A DNA stretch of 64,000 bases from Methylovirgula sp. HY1. Its GTDB lineage: Bacteria; Pseudomonadota; Alphaproteobacteria; Rhizobiales; Beijerinckiaceae. Position 1 is the stretch's first letter. Every line of letters begins with the position of its first letter. Both the position numbers and the translations under genes were made by a program. Location of the stretch: assembly GCF_019343105.1 (NCBI RefSeq), contig NZ_CP073764.1, positions 496,001 to 560,000 of the forward strand, given 5' to 3'. The notes beneath the pieces are model-generated. The model was given only the letters and a program-made list of their open reading frames with translations, was not told where the DNA came from and did not search any database. Shown here in pieces: positions 55,892 through 64,000 of the stretch.

Positions 55892-56263
55892 ATGGATCTT
55901 CGTCTTTTCCCGCGGCGCGCCGCCCATTATGCGATTCGCGCCTACCAATTGAGTTTTTCCGCCTTTCTTGGTCGACAGTGCCGCTATTTGCCGAGCTGTT
56001 CGGCCTATACGGACGAGGCGATCACCCGCTATGGGCTCGGGCCCGGCGGGATCATGGGATTTGCCCGCCTGTGCCGCTGTCATCCTTGGGGAAATTACGG
56101 GTACGATCCGGTGCCGGAGCATCTGCCTGACGGCAGCTCATGGCTGAAGCCGTGGCGTTATGGGCAGTGGCGGGGGCCGCTGCATTGCGAAGACGTTTCG
56201 CCTGAAGGAGCGGTGCCGGACAAAATGGCCGATCCGCGACATGGCGAGCAGGATCGCAAATAA
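55892..56263 (+). CDS. yidD: membrane protein insertion efficiency factor YidD
   Basis: YidD assists YidC-dependent insertion. The 123-residue product has the family core YQLSFSAFLGRQCRYLPSCSAYTDEAI, GLGPGGIMGFARLCRCHPWG and YDPVPE. The usual length is 70-100 residues, and a hydrophilic tail adds 30-40. Start ATG 55892 follows GATCG without a strong site; the frame runs to 55844. It lies ~95 bases after the scaffold gene. Confidence 0.94.
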   Translation: MDLRLFPRRAAHYAIRAYQLSFSAFLGRQCRYLPSCSAYTDEAITRYGLGPGGIMGFARLCRCHPWGNYGYDPVPEHLPDGSSWLKPWRYGQWRGPLHCEDVSPEGAVPDKMADPRHGEQDRK

Positions 56264-56306
56264 TCCGATTTGGGTATCGATACCGGAACAAGCATGGGGG
56301 CAACGC

Positions 56307-56906
56307 ATGGCCGCAACCAATCCGCGCCAATCTGAGCATCCGATCGATTCGATCTTTCTCGAGCGTTGGTCGCCGCGCGCCTTCACCGGCGAAGCGGTGC
56401 CCGAAGCCGATCTGCGCAGCATGTTCGAAGCCGCCCGCTGGGCGCCGTCGTCCAGCAATGTGCAGCCCTGGCGCTTCTTCTATGCCATGGCTGGCACGCC
56501 GCATTTCGCCAAATTTCTGGGCCTGCTCAATGAGAGCAATCAAGTCTGGGCGAAAGCCGCTGGCGCGCTTGTCGTACTCGTCTCGAAAACCACACAAGTC
56601 TCGGCGCGCGACAACAGTTCGGTGCCGAACTCCAGCCATTCCTTCGATACTGGCACGGCCTGGGGGTTTTTCGCTCTTGAAGCCCATAAGCTCGGCTATG
56701 CGACCCATGCCATGGGCGGCTTTGATAAAGAGCGTGCGAAGATCGAACTGAAGCTGCCGGAAGACTATCGCCCCGAAGCCGCCATCGCGATCGGCCGGCG
56801 CGGCGACAAAGCGACATTGCCCGAGGCGCTGCAAGCGCGCGAAATGCCGAATGGCCGCTTGCCACAAGCGGAGTTCGTCTTCGAGGGCGGTTTTCCGGTG
56901 GTGTGA
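56307..56906 (+). CDS. nitroreductase family protein
   Basis: This 199-residue FMN-dependent oxidoreductase-like protein opens with FLERWSPRAFTGEAVPEADLRSMFEAARWAPSSSNVQPWRFFYA (18-61), the canonical nitroreductase N-terminal FMN-binding stretch. A second flavin segment is DTGTAWGFFALEAHKLGYATHAMGGFDKERA. It ends EAAIAIGRRGDKATLPE. Start ATG 56307 follows GGGGGC. The physiological substrate is unknown. Convergent with ald. Confidence 0.87.
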   Translation: MAATNPRQSEHPIDSIFLERWSPRAFTGEAVPEADLRSMFEAARWAPSSSNVQPWRFFYAMAGTPHFAKFLGLLNESNQVWAKAAGALVVLVSKTTQVSARDNSSVPNSSHSFDTGTAWGFFALEAHKLGYATHAMGGFDKERAKIELKLPEDYRPEAAIAIGRRGDKATLPEALQAREMPNGRLPQAEFVFEGGFPVV

Positions 56907-56908
56907 GC

Positions 56909-56943
56909 ATGAATGCGCCGAATTTTCAGTTCGGCGCATTCAT
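56909..56943. terminator. 14-bp stem hairpin between nitroreductase and ald
   Basis: ATGAATGCGCCGAA (56909-56922) pairs perfectly with TTCGGCGCATTCAT (56930-56943), loop TTTTCAG. It begins just after the nitroreductase stop and lies about 35 bases beyond the end of the convergent ald gene, so it is a likely bidirectional terminator despite the absence of a U-run. Confidence 0.8.
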
Positions 56944-56977
56944 TCGCGCGAATACGTTAGCGGTCGCGGAAATCATC

Positions 56978-58096
56978 TCACGCCGCCAGGGCCACCTCCG
57001 GCGCCCGCATGGACAATCCGAGGCTCGACGCCACCGCCGCATGGGTTATGTGGCCGCGATGCACATTGAGCCCGGCGCGCAGCCCCGGATCGGCGAGGAT
57101 CGCCGCCGCGCCGCCAGCCGCTAAAGCAAGCCCGTAGGGCAGGGTGGCATTGTTGAGCGCATGGCTCGACGTATGCGGGACGCTGCCTGGCATATTGGCG
57201 ACGCAGTAATGCACGATGCCGTCGACGACATAGGTCGGTTCGGCATGGGTCGTTGGATGCGAGGTTTCGAAACAGCCGCCCTGATCGATGGCGACATCGA
57301 CCAGCACCGCACCGGGCTTCATCTCTTTCAGCATTGCCCGCGTCACCAGCTTCGGAGCGCTGGCGCCGGGAATGAGGACCGCGCCGATGACGGCATCGGC
57401 GGCAAAAACCTCTGTCTCGATCGCCGCCGTCGCGGCATAGCGCGTGCGCACCCGGCCCTGAAACAGTTCGTCGAGCTGGCGCAGGCGCGGCAATGAGCGG
57501 TCGAGCACGCTGACCTCGGCGCCGAGGCCCACCGCCATCCGCGCCGCATGCGTGCCGACCACGCCACCGCCCAGGATGACGACCCGCGCGGGCGCGACGC
57601 CCGGCACGCCGCCAAGCAATATGCCGCGGCCGCCGCTCTGGCGCTGCAAGGCGGTTCCAGCAGCCTCGATGGCGAGCCTGCCCGCTACTTCGCTCATCGG
57701 CGCGAGAAGCGGCAGGCTTGCACCGTCCGGCCCCAAGACGGTCTCATAGGCGATCGCAGTGCAGCCCGAGGCCATGAGGCCGTCGGCCTGGCGTGGATCG
57801 GGCGCCAGATGGAGATAGGTGAACAGAATCTGGCCTTCGCGCAGCTGGACCCATTCGGAAGGCTGCGGCTCCTTCACCTTCACGATCATCTGAGCCTTGG
57901 TGAAAACCTCCGCCGCATTCGCCGCGATCTTTGCGCCGACCGCGACATAGTCCGAATCTTGTGCGCCCATCCCGGCGCCGGCGCCGGTTTCGACCAGAAC
58001 CTCGTGGCCGCGCGCCACATATTCCCGCGCCGCCTCAGGGGTGAGGCCGACGCGATATTCGTGAATTTTGATTTCCTTCAAGACACCGACGCGCAT
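56978..58096 (-). CDS. ald: alanine dehydrogenase
   Basis: Ald interconverts alanine with pyruvate and ammonia using NAD. The 372-residue protein starts MRVGVLKEIKIHEYRVGLTP, and K75 (VKVKEPQPSE) and H96 (YLHLAPD) are at the positions of the characterised enzyme. VVILGGGVVGTHAARMAVGLGAEVSVLD is the NAD-binding fold. Two ATGs (58096, 58099) follow GGAG; the first residue is uncertain by one. It is divergent from an Lrp-type regulator, the classic ald-aldR arrangement. Confidence 0.95.
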   Translation of the reverse strand: MRVGVLKEIKIHEYRVGLTPEAAREYVARGHEVLVETGAGAGMGAQDSDYVAVGAKIAANAAEVFTKAQMIVKVKEPQPSEWVQLREGQILFTYLHLAPDPRQADGLMASGCTAIAYETVLGPDGASLPLLAPMSEVAGRLAIEAAGTALQRQSGGRGILLGGVPGVAPARVVILGGGVVGTHAARMAVGLGAEVSVLDRSLPRLRQLDELFQGRVRTRYAATAAIETEVFAADAVIGAVLIPGASAPKLVTRAMLKEMKPGAVLVDVAIDQGGCFETSHPTTHAEPTYVVDGIVHYCVANMPGSVPHTSSHALNNATLPYGLALAAGGAAAILADPGLRAGLNVHRGHITHAAVASSLGLSMRAPEVALAA

Positions 58097-58232
58097 CATC
58101 GATTCTCCGCCGCGAGTTTCAGCCGGGCTGGCATTGCTGTGCGTAAAATAAGCCTCTTTTCGCGCTTGATTCCGGCGATTACATTGCAAATTAGGAAAGT
58201 TTTGCTGAAATATGTCGGAAAAGGCGCGATAA

Positions 58233-58730
58233 ATGCCGGATTCACGCGAAATTGAGCTGGACCGCTTCGATCATGCGATTCTGGCGGCGCTCAGCGCCGA
58301 TGCGCGGATGAGTCTGGCCGACCTTGCGCCCAAGGTCGGGCTGTCGAGCACGGCCTGTGCGCGGCGGCTCAAATCGCTCGAAGATCAGGGTGCCATCACC
58401 GGCTATCATGCGGCGCTCGACCATAAGCGGCTCGGCTTGGCCGCCACCGTGCTCGTGCGCATCCGGCTCGATTCGCAGCGCGAGGAAGCCTTTGAGGCTT
58501 TCGAAAAGGCGGTAGCGCGCTGCGCCTCGGTCATTCGTTGCTATTTCATGTCGGGATATGACGATTACGAGCTTATCGTTCTCTGCCGTGACATCGCGGA
58601 TTTCGAACATGTCCATAAGACGCAATTGGCGCGGCTGCCGCATGTGGCCCGCATCCAATCGGGTTTTGCCTTGCGCGATGTGGTCGACCGCGGCTTTCCG
58701 GCGGCGCTGATCGCACCGCCAAATCGATAA
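58233..58730 (+). CDS. Lrp/AsnC family transcriptional regulator
   Basis: The 165-residue protein has the AsnC HTH (LDRFDHAILAALSADARMSLADLAPKVGLSSTACARRLKSLEDQGAITGYHAALD, 9-63) and the RAM ligand domain (ATVLVRIRLDSQREEAFEAFEKAVARCASVIRCYFMSGYDDYELIVLCRD). It faces ald over a short shared promoter, so it is the likely regulator of ald, with alanine or a branched amino acid as effector by analogy. Confidence 0.9.
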   Translation: MPDSREIELDRFDHAILAALSADARMSLADLAPKVGLSSTACARRLKSLEDQGAITGYHAALDHKRLGLAATVLVRIRLDSQREEAFEAFEKAVARCASVIRCYFMSGYDDYELIVLCRDIADFEHVHKTQLARLPHVARIQSGFALRDVVDRGFPAALIAPPNR

Positions 58731-58900
58731 CCCGGCTGGCGCCCAGCGCGACGCCAGGGTCGATCGTCTGGCGCTGCAACAAAGACGGGTCAATGGCTCG
58801 ATGCCAAGCGTTTGCAGCACAGCGTTAATCTCAATATGAATCATTCCTTCGACCACTGATCGCTTCTGTGACAGCCGATACGAAAGCCTAGCGAAAACTC

Positions 58901-61237
58901 ATGCCAGATCATGTTAACGTCAAAGTAAATCGGCAACCTCGGCGGGGTCGCGCGAAGGAGGATGCTGTGCCGATCAATGCGGAAGGGCCTAACGAGGCTG
59001 AAAGCGTCGAGCCCCGCGTGGCGGATCAGGTGGCCGAAAATGACGCGGAAGAAGCCGCACCGGTGGCGCTTCCGGTGATGGATGAACTCGGCGAGATCGC
59101 CGATCGTCCCGACGAACTGGCGCGCGCGCCGCAGCGGTTCATCAACCGCGAACTCTCTTGGCTCGAATTCAATCGCCGCGTCTTGCAGGAAGCGTCGAAC
59201 CGCAACCACCCGTTGCTCGAACAATTGCGCTTCCTGTCGATCTCCGCCAACAATCTCGACGAATTTTTCATGGTCCGTGTCGCGGGTCTTCGCGGCCAAG
59301 TCCGCGCCGGTGTCGAAACGCCTTCGGAAGATGGGCTGACGCCAGCCGAGCAATTGGTCAAAATCCGCGAGCGTGTCGGCTTGCTTGCAGCCGAACAACA
59401 GCGCCGCTGGCGCGAATTGCGCGGCGAGCTGAAAGCGAACGGCATTTTTCTCGTCGACCCGCAAGATCTCACCAAGGTCGAGGCCACGTGGCTCGAACAT
59501 TATTTCCTGCTGCATGTCTTCCCGGTGCTGACGCCGCTGGCCGTCGATCCGGCGCATCCTTTTCCGTTCATTCCCAATCTCGGCTTCACCATTGCGCTCG
59601 AATTGGTGCGGCCGGGCGACAGCAAATATATGAAGGCGTTGATCCGCCTGCCGGCGAAGATCGATCGATTCGTCAAATTGTCGGACGGGCAGGGCGAAAT
59701 GCGCGCCATGGCGCTCGAGCAGCTCGTCGGCATGTTCACCCAATCCTTGTTCCCCGGCTATATGGTGCGCGGCTCCGGCCTATTTCGGGTCATTCGCGAT
59801 AGCGATCTCGAAGTCGAAGAAGAGGCCGAAGATCTCGTGCTTTTGTTCGAGAGCGCCTTGAAGCGGCGTCGGCGCGGCTCGGTCATCCGTCTCGAAGTCG
59901 ATAGTCTGATGCCGGAAGAATTGCGCAGCTTCGTGGCTGGCGAACTCGACGTCGTTGCCGATGAGATCTTCGTGCTCGACGGCATGCTGGCCTTGAACGA
60001 ACTCGCCGAACTCGCCAGCGTCGATCGTCCGGATCTCAAATTTCGTCCTTATAATCCGCGCTTTCCGGAGCGCGTGCGCGAGAATGGCGGCGATTGCTTC
60101 TTGGCGATCAAGCAGAAGGATCTCGTCGTCCATCATCCTTACGAAACATTCGATGTGGTGGTGCAGTTTCTCAATCAGGCGGCGCGCGATCCCAATGTCG
60201 TCGCAATCAAGCAGACGCTGTATCGGACATCGTCCGACAGTCCGATCGTGCGCGCTTTGATCGAGGCGGCGGAGGCCGGCAAATCGGTGACGGCACTCGT
60301 CGAATTGAAAGCCCGTTTCGACGAAGAAGCGAATATCCGCTGGGCCCGCGATCTCGAACGTGCCGGCGCGCAAGTCGTGTTCGGTTTTATCGCGCTGAAG
60401 ACGCATGCGAAGCTATCGATCGTGGTGCGCCGCGAAGGCGGCTCGCTCGCCACCTATTGTCATGTCGGCACCGGCAATTATCATCCGGTGACGGCGCGCA
60501 TCTATACCGATATTTCGCTGTTTACCGCCGATCCGGTCGTCGGCGGCGATATTTTGCGGATCTTCAACTATATCACCGGCTATGCCGAGCCGGCCGGGCT
60601 CGAGCGCATGGCGATTTCCCCGATCAATTTGAAGAGCAAGCTGCTGGCCCATATTGCGCAGGAAGCGGAATTCGCCCGGGCCGGCAAGCCCGCCGCGATC
60701 TGGTGCAAATGCAATGCGCTGGTCGATCCGGAAATCATCGATGCGCTCTATGCCGCGAGCCAGGCGGGTGTCGAGATCGACCTCATCGTGCGCGGCATAT
60801 GCTGTCTGCGGCCGGGCGTTTCCGGCCTATCCGAAAACATCCGGGTGAAGTCGATCATTGGCCGCTTCCTGGAACATGCCCGCGTCTATGCTTTCGGCGG
60901 TGGCCATGGCCTGCCGCACCGCAATGCCTATGTCTATATTTCCTCGGCGGATTTGATGCCGCGCAATCTCGATCGCCGGGTCGAAGCTTTGCTGCCGATC
61001 ACCAATGCGACCGTGCATGATCAGGTTCTCGATCAGATCATGATTGCGAATCTTATCGACAATCAGCAGAGCTATCGGGTCTTGCCGGATGGATCGAGCG
61101 CGCGCATATCTGCCGCTGGAGAAGAGCCTTTTAACGCCCATAGCTATTTCATGAATAATCCAAGTCTATCCGGCCGAGGCAAATCCGGACGCGGGTCGAG
61201 CCCCAAGACGCTGCTCAAGCGTCTCGAAGGTCGCTAG
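58901..61237 (+). CDS. ppk: polyphosphate kinase 1
   Basis: PPK1 transfers the gamma phosphate of ATP onto polyphosphate at the membrane. The 778-residue protein has an N-terminal acidic extension (about 1-75). The core starts [22 protein letters not shown] and has catalytic histidines H502 ([11 protein letters not shown]) and H659 ([12 protein letters not shown]). [25 protein letters not shown] (671-695) follows. ppx follows after seven bases, so ppk-ppx form an operon. Confidence 0.96.
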   Translation: MPDHVNVKVNRQPRRGRAKEDAVPINAEGPNEAESVEPRVADQVAENDAEEAAPVALPVMDELGEIADRPDELARAPQRFINRELSWLEFNRRVLQEASNRNHPLLEQLRFLSISANNLDEFFMVRVAGLRGQVRAGVETPSEDGLTPAEQLVKIRERVGLLAAEQQRRWRELRGELKANGIFLVDPQDLTKVEATWLEHYFLLHVFPVLTPLAVDPAHPFPFIPNLGFTIALELVRPGDSKYMKALIRLPAKIDRFVKLSDGQGEMRAMALEQLVGMFTQSLFPGYMVRGSGLFRVIRDSDLEVEEEAEDLVLLFESALKRRRRGSVIRLEVDSLMPEELRSFVAGELDVVADEIFVLDGMLALNELAELASVDRPDLKFRPYNPRFPERVRENGGDCFLAIKQKDLVVHHPYETFDVVVQFLNQAARDPNVVAIKQTLYRTSSDSPIVRALIEAAEAGKSVTALVELKARFDEEANIRWARDLERAGAQVVFGFIALKTHAKLSIVVRREGGSLATYCHVGTGNYHPVTARIYTDISLFTADPVVGGDILRIFNYITGYAEPAGLERMAISPINLKSKLLAHIAQEAEFARAGKPAAIWCKCNALVDPEIIDALYAASQAGVEIDLIVRGICCLRPGVSGLSENIRVKSIIGRFLEHARVYAFGGGHGLPHRNAYVYISSADLMPRNLDRRVEALLPITNATVHDQVLDQIMIANLIDNQQSYRVLPDGSSARISAAGEEPFNAHSYFMNNPSLSGRGKSGRGSSPKTLLKRLEGR

Positions 61238-61244
61238 AGGTTTC

Positions 61245-62765
61245 ATGCTCGAATTGTTTTCCAATCTTTTTGGTACGCTCGAAGCTAAACGTCCGGTCGC
61301 CATCGTCGATATTGGATCGAATTCGGTTCGTCTCGTTATCTATGATGGTCTCGGCCGCGCGCCGACTCCGATCTTCAATGAAAAATCGCTTTGCGCCATT
61401 GGCCATGGCGTGGCGACGACAGGGCGGCTTTCCGGTCCCGGCGTCGAAAAGGCGATCGCTGCCTTGCGGCGTTTCAAGACGCTGATCGCCATCATGGATG
61501 TCGAGGATCTGCACGTGATCGCGACCGCCGCCGCGCGCGATGCCGCCAATGGACCGGACTTCGTCGCCGCTGCCAGCGAAGCGATCGGTGCGCCGGTCAC
61601 TCTATTGTCGGGCAAGAGGGAAGCCGAGCTTTCCGCGCTCGGCGTTCTCTCCGGCTTTCACGATACCGATGGCGTCGTCGCCGATCTCGGCGGCGGGTCA
61701 CTCGAGCTGATCGACGTCAAAGGCACGCGCATCGGTAAGGGCATCAGCCTGCCGCTCGGTGGCTTGTCGCTGATGGACGCTTCGGATCAATCGGCGAAAG
61801 CGGCGGTCAAGATCACCCGCGAAGCTCTCGGCAAGGCGAAGATCCTCGACCATTTGGGTGGCCGCACGCTTTATGCGGTGGGTGGCACCTGGCGGGCGCT
61901 CGCCCGGTTGCATATGCGCCAGCGTAATTATTTCATGAGCATCATGCACGGCTATACGATTCCGGCGCGCGATGCCGCGGATTTCGTCGGCCTCGTCGAA
62001 AGGGTGATCAATGCCGACACGTTGATTGCCGTCGAGGCCATTGCGCCGGCGCGGCGGCCGCTTCTTGCTTATGGTGCGATCGTGCTCGACGAGATCTTGC
62101 GGCGGGCGCAGCCGAAGGAAATCACCATTTCAGCCGCGGGCGTTCGCGAAGGACTGCTGTTCGAAAAGCTCGACCGCGCCGAACGGCGGCAGGATCCGCT
62201 TTTGGTCGCGGCGCGCGAAATCAATCAGATGAATGCGCGTTCGCCCAATCACGCCGAAGACCTCTGCGAATGGACGGATGAGTTCATGAAGTCGACGCAT
62301 TTCGACGAAAGCGTCGAAGAGCAGCGGCTGCGTCATGCCGCCTGTCTGCTCGCCGATGCGAATTGGCGGGCGCATCCCGATTACCGCAGCGACCATGGCC
62401 TCAACATCGTGGCGAATACAGCCTTCATGGGCATCGATCACGCCGGCCGGTCGTTTCTGGCGCTGACGGCCTCCTATCGCTACCTAGGCCTCGACCAGGA
62501 CGTCCATCCCAGGATGCGAACGCTCGTCTCGTCGCGTCTCCTCGATCGGGCACGCTTGCTCGCCGGGGCCATGCGGGTTGCGTATCTGGTCTCGGCGGCT
62601 ATGGCCGATGTCTTGCCGCGCACGCCCATGGTCTGCGTCAAGAACAAGCTGGTTCTGACATTGCCGAATGATCTCGCCGATCTCACCAGCGATCGATTGA
62701 CCAATCGGCTGAAGCAGCTCGGCCGATTGATCGGCCGCGAGCCGGCGGTGGTTGTGGCGGGGTAG
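61245..62765 (+). CDS. ppx: exopolyphosphatase (Ppx/GppA family)
   Basis: Ppx degrades polyphosphate or hydrolyses pppGpp. The 506-residue protein has the ASKHA pattern VAIVDIGSNSVRLVIYD (18-34), DLGGGSLELIDV (about 147-158), and an HD-like C-terminal domain with DFVGLVERV... HPDYRSDHGLNIV. It immediately follows ppk. In relatives rnd follows ppx; here an extra, AT-rich gene intervenes. Confidence 0.94.
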   Translation: MLELFSNLFGTLEAKRPVAIVDIGSNSVRLVIYDGLGRAPTPIFNEKSLCAIGHGVATTGRLSGPGVEKAIAALRRFKTLIAIMDVEDLHVIATAAARDAANGPDFVAAASEAIGAPVTLLSGKREAELSALGVLSGFHDTDGVVADLGGGSLELIDVKGTRIGKGISLPLGGLSLMDASDQSAKAAVKITREALGKAKILDHLGGRTLYAVGGTWRALARLHMRQRNYFMSIMHGYTIPARDAADFVGLVERVINADTLIAVEAIAPARRPLLAYGAIVLDEILRRAQPKEITISAAGVREGLLFEKLDRAERRQDPLLVAAREINQMNARSPNHAEDLCEWTDEFMKSTHFDESVEEQRLRHAACLLADANWRAHPDYRSDHGLNIVANTAFMGIDHAGRSFLALTASYRYLGLDQDVHPRMRTLVSSRLLDRARLLAGAMRVAYLVSAAMADVLPRTPMVCVKNKLVLTLPNDLADLTSDRLTNRLKQLGRLIGREPAVVVAG

Positions 62766-63009
62766 GTCTCATTGATCGGGCGACGCGGCGCGTTCACGAA
62801 CGTATGAAGCTCTCAAAATCGAACGGTGTTGCTGCGTCACTCGTTTCACTTTCGACGAGAGCGGCGCAGGCGATGCGCGCTTCGTCTCTTGCTCTTTCAA
62901 CAGCCACAATGCCCCGCATGCAAGTTTTTGAGGAGAAATGAATTTTCTCGCCATAGAAACACGTCTCGTGATAATTTTGGTCAACAATAGCCGAGACTGG
63001 GGGGATAAC

Positions 63010-63683
63010 ATGCTGGCTCGCATCAAAATTTCCGACTCGTTGTTGGAGACTATGGCCCTTGCCGCAATCGAAGCCTATTGTCTAGGAGATGGGCAGAAAG
63101 GAAAGCAACGGCAAAAATTAGAAACGTATGGATATATCTGGGGCACAAAAAAGAGGTGTGTGATGAAAATGTAATCTACCACCTTGAGCGTGCTAGCGTG
63201 AGCATTTCTGCTGAAAGAACGACGGAGAGCGTCAAGCCAAATAATGACGCTGCCTTTTTAAAATCTCAGTTGGTTGAGCTATGGTCGCCTCATTTGTCGA
63301 TGCTAGGCGATTTTCATACGCACCCCTACGACAGCATTGATGAAGTTAAAAACATAAGAGGGTATGAATTTAGCGAGATTGACTATGATTCATTCATTAA
63401 AGATGATTTTTTGTGGGAAAAGGCGCGTGGAAATCCAATTATGCTCGTCATGACGATTTGCCGTCTACGACGAGTCCGACTAACGGGGGATGGCAAACAA
63501 CTAGCGAGCAACATATGGACGTTTGATGCTGGTCATTTCCGTTTTTGGCTTAATGCTGAGATAGGGTATGAAAATGAGGAAAAGAAACGTGTGATTTCGA
63601 CTTTTCAGGACCATGTATTTTTGGACTTGAATAGCAAATTCTATAATGATCTGGCTTTTGACGGTGACCCTAGGCGGTCATGA
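63010..63683 (+). pseudogene. JAMM/MPN-like protein gene read in two frames (possible -1 frameshift)
   Basis: Frame 1 from ATG 63010 encodes MLARIKISDSLLETMALAAIEAYC ... ETYGYIWGTKK; the remainder is in the -1 frame, EVCDENVIYHLERASV ... LGDFHTHPYDSID ... YEFSEIDYDSF, ending at 63683. Joined, this is about 224 residues with a JAMM-like set: E39 in ETYGYIWG, H103/H105 in HTHP, and S122/D125. The frames meet at A AAA AAG (63147-63153). Codon use and base composition are clearly AT-richer than in all neighbours, indicating horizontal transfer. JAMM proteases cut ubiquitin-like modifiers; partners E1/E2 are not in the window. It may be a decayed gene, a sequencing error or a programmed site. Confidence 0.6.
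63147..63153 (+). promoter_or_regulatory. A AAA AAG slippery heptamer at the frame junction
   Basis: In the first frame the codons read acA AAA AAG, exactly the X XXY YYZ arrangement of the efficient bacterial -1 slippery site. The second frame picks up directly afterwards. No strong SD-like element or stem-loop was identified around it by eye. Confidence 0.5.
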
Positions 63684-63723
63684 GTCGTCCTGCTGCGTCG
63701 CAAACGTTAAATCGTTTTTGACA

Positions 63724-64000
63724 CTATTCCGCCGCTTCTTCCGCCGCGTCGCGCCATTCGATGGTGACGACCTTGCCCTGTTCGACCGTCAGCGCGAGGC
63801 GTCCATGTTTCAGTTCCAGCGCTTTTTCGCCGAAAATTTCGCGGCGCCAGCCGGCCATGCTCACGACTTTCGCATTGTCGTCATTTGCGATCGCCTCGAG
63901 GTCGTCGACGGTCGCGATCATTTTGGGTGCGACGCCTTCCGCTTCGGCAACCTGGCGGAGCAGCACTTTTAAAAGTTCGACTGTCGCACCGCCGCCGGAG
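63724..64000 (-). CDS. rnd: ribonuclease D, C-terminal part
   Basis: The minus-strand frame continues to the window edge. It reads [40 protein letters not shown] followed by [25 protein letters not shown], the HRDC-like C terminus of bacterial RNase D. The nuclease domain lies off-window. Convergent with the JAMM-like gene; ppx-rnd neighbours are conserved in Hyphomicrobiales. Confidence 0.8.
   Translation of the reverse strand, partial: SGGGATVELLKVLLRQVAEAEGVAPKMIATVDDLEAIANDDNAKVVSMAGWRREIFGEKALELKHGRLALTVEQGKVVTIEWRDAAEEAAE

Overview
The window is a GC-rich alphaproteobacterial chromosome segment and is almost entirely core genome. Gene order is typical of Hyphomicrobiales (Rhizobiales): radA-cvpA-purF-SDR, ldtR-L,D-transpeptidase, glyA-nrdR-ribD-ribE / ribH-nusB-thiL, DUF177-plsX-fabH-ihfA-merR-tRNA-Pro, rne divergent from an amidase and PBP1A-prfB, hisI-folE / scaffold-yidD, and ppk-ppx-rnd. 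A c-type cytochrome resembling the four-cysteine methanol-metabolism family, a class I PHA synthase and a proton-pumping pyrophosphatase suggest a methylotrophic or formerly methylotrophic member of Beijerinckiaceae. That placement is inference from gene content, not a phylogeny.

Layout. 1-6.2 kb: end of argC, small unknown genes, a fumarylacetoacetate-hydrolase-fold enzyme, phaC, a secreted unknown and an SDR. 6.4-13.2 kb: purF, cvpA and radA on the minus strand, an orphan TIR-like gene, and Mg-type hemB. 13.3-18.6 kb: a HIBYL-CoA hydrolase-like gene, a membrane protein, and the ldtR/L,D-transpeptidase cell-wall pair. 18.8-26 kb: one-carbon, ribonucleotide reductase, riboflavin and thiamine genes, interrupted by the cytochrome gene. 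26-31.5 kb: hppA, an AbrB-type transporter, bamE, a cytochrome bc1 assembly factor and DUF177. 31.7-36.1 kb: plsX, fabH, ihfA, merR and tRNA-Pro(GGG). 36.5-41.2 kb: small unknowns, a formate/nitrite-type transporter, a GH25 lipoprotein and an MscS channel. 41.4-50.8 kb: RNase E, amidase, PBP1A and prfB. 51-58.7 kb: rhomboid protease, CBS protein, patatin, hisI, folE, Fe-S scaffold, yidD, nitroreductase, and alanine dehydrogenase with a divergent Lrp regulator. 58.9-64 kb: ppk and ppx, an AT-rich JAMM-like gene with a frame break, and the end of rnd.

The accessory signals are few. (i) A standalone ThsB/DUF1863-type TIR-like protein appears to have Gln where relatives usually carry Glu. (ii) An AT-rich JAMM/MPN-like gene sits between ppx and rnd, and its two frames join exactly at an A AAA AAG heptamer. 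(iii) prfB carries a textbook +1 programmed frameshift site. (iv) A mosaic family of palindromic intergenic repeats is scattered across the window, including three tandem 55-bp hairpin units behind prfB and long composite copies beside the cytochrome gene and before fabH. I found no transposase, integrase, CRISPR array or rRNA. No complete multi-gene defence system can be demonstrated here; the TIR-like and JAMM-like genes are the best leads.
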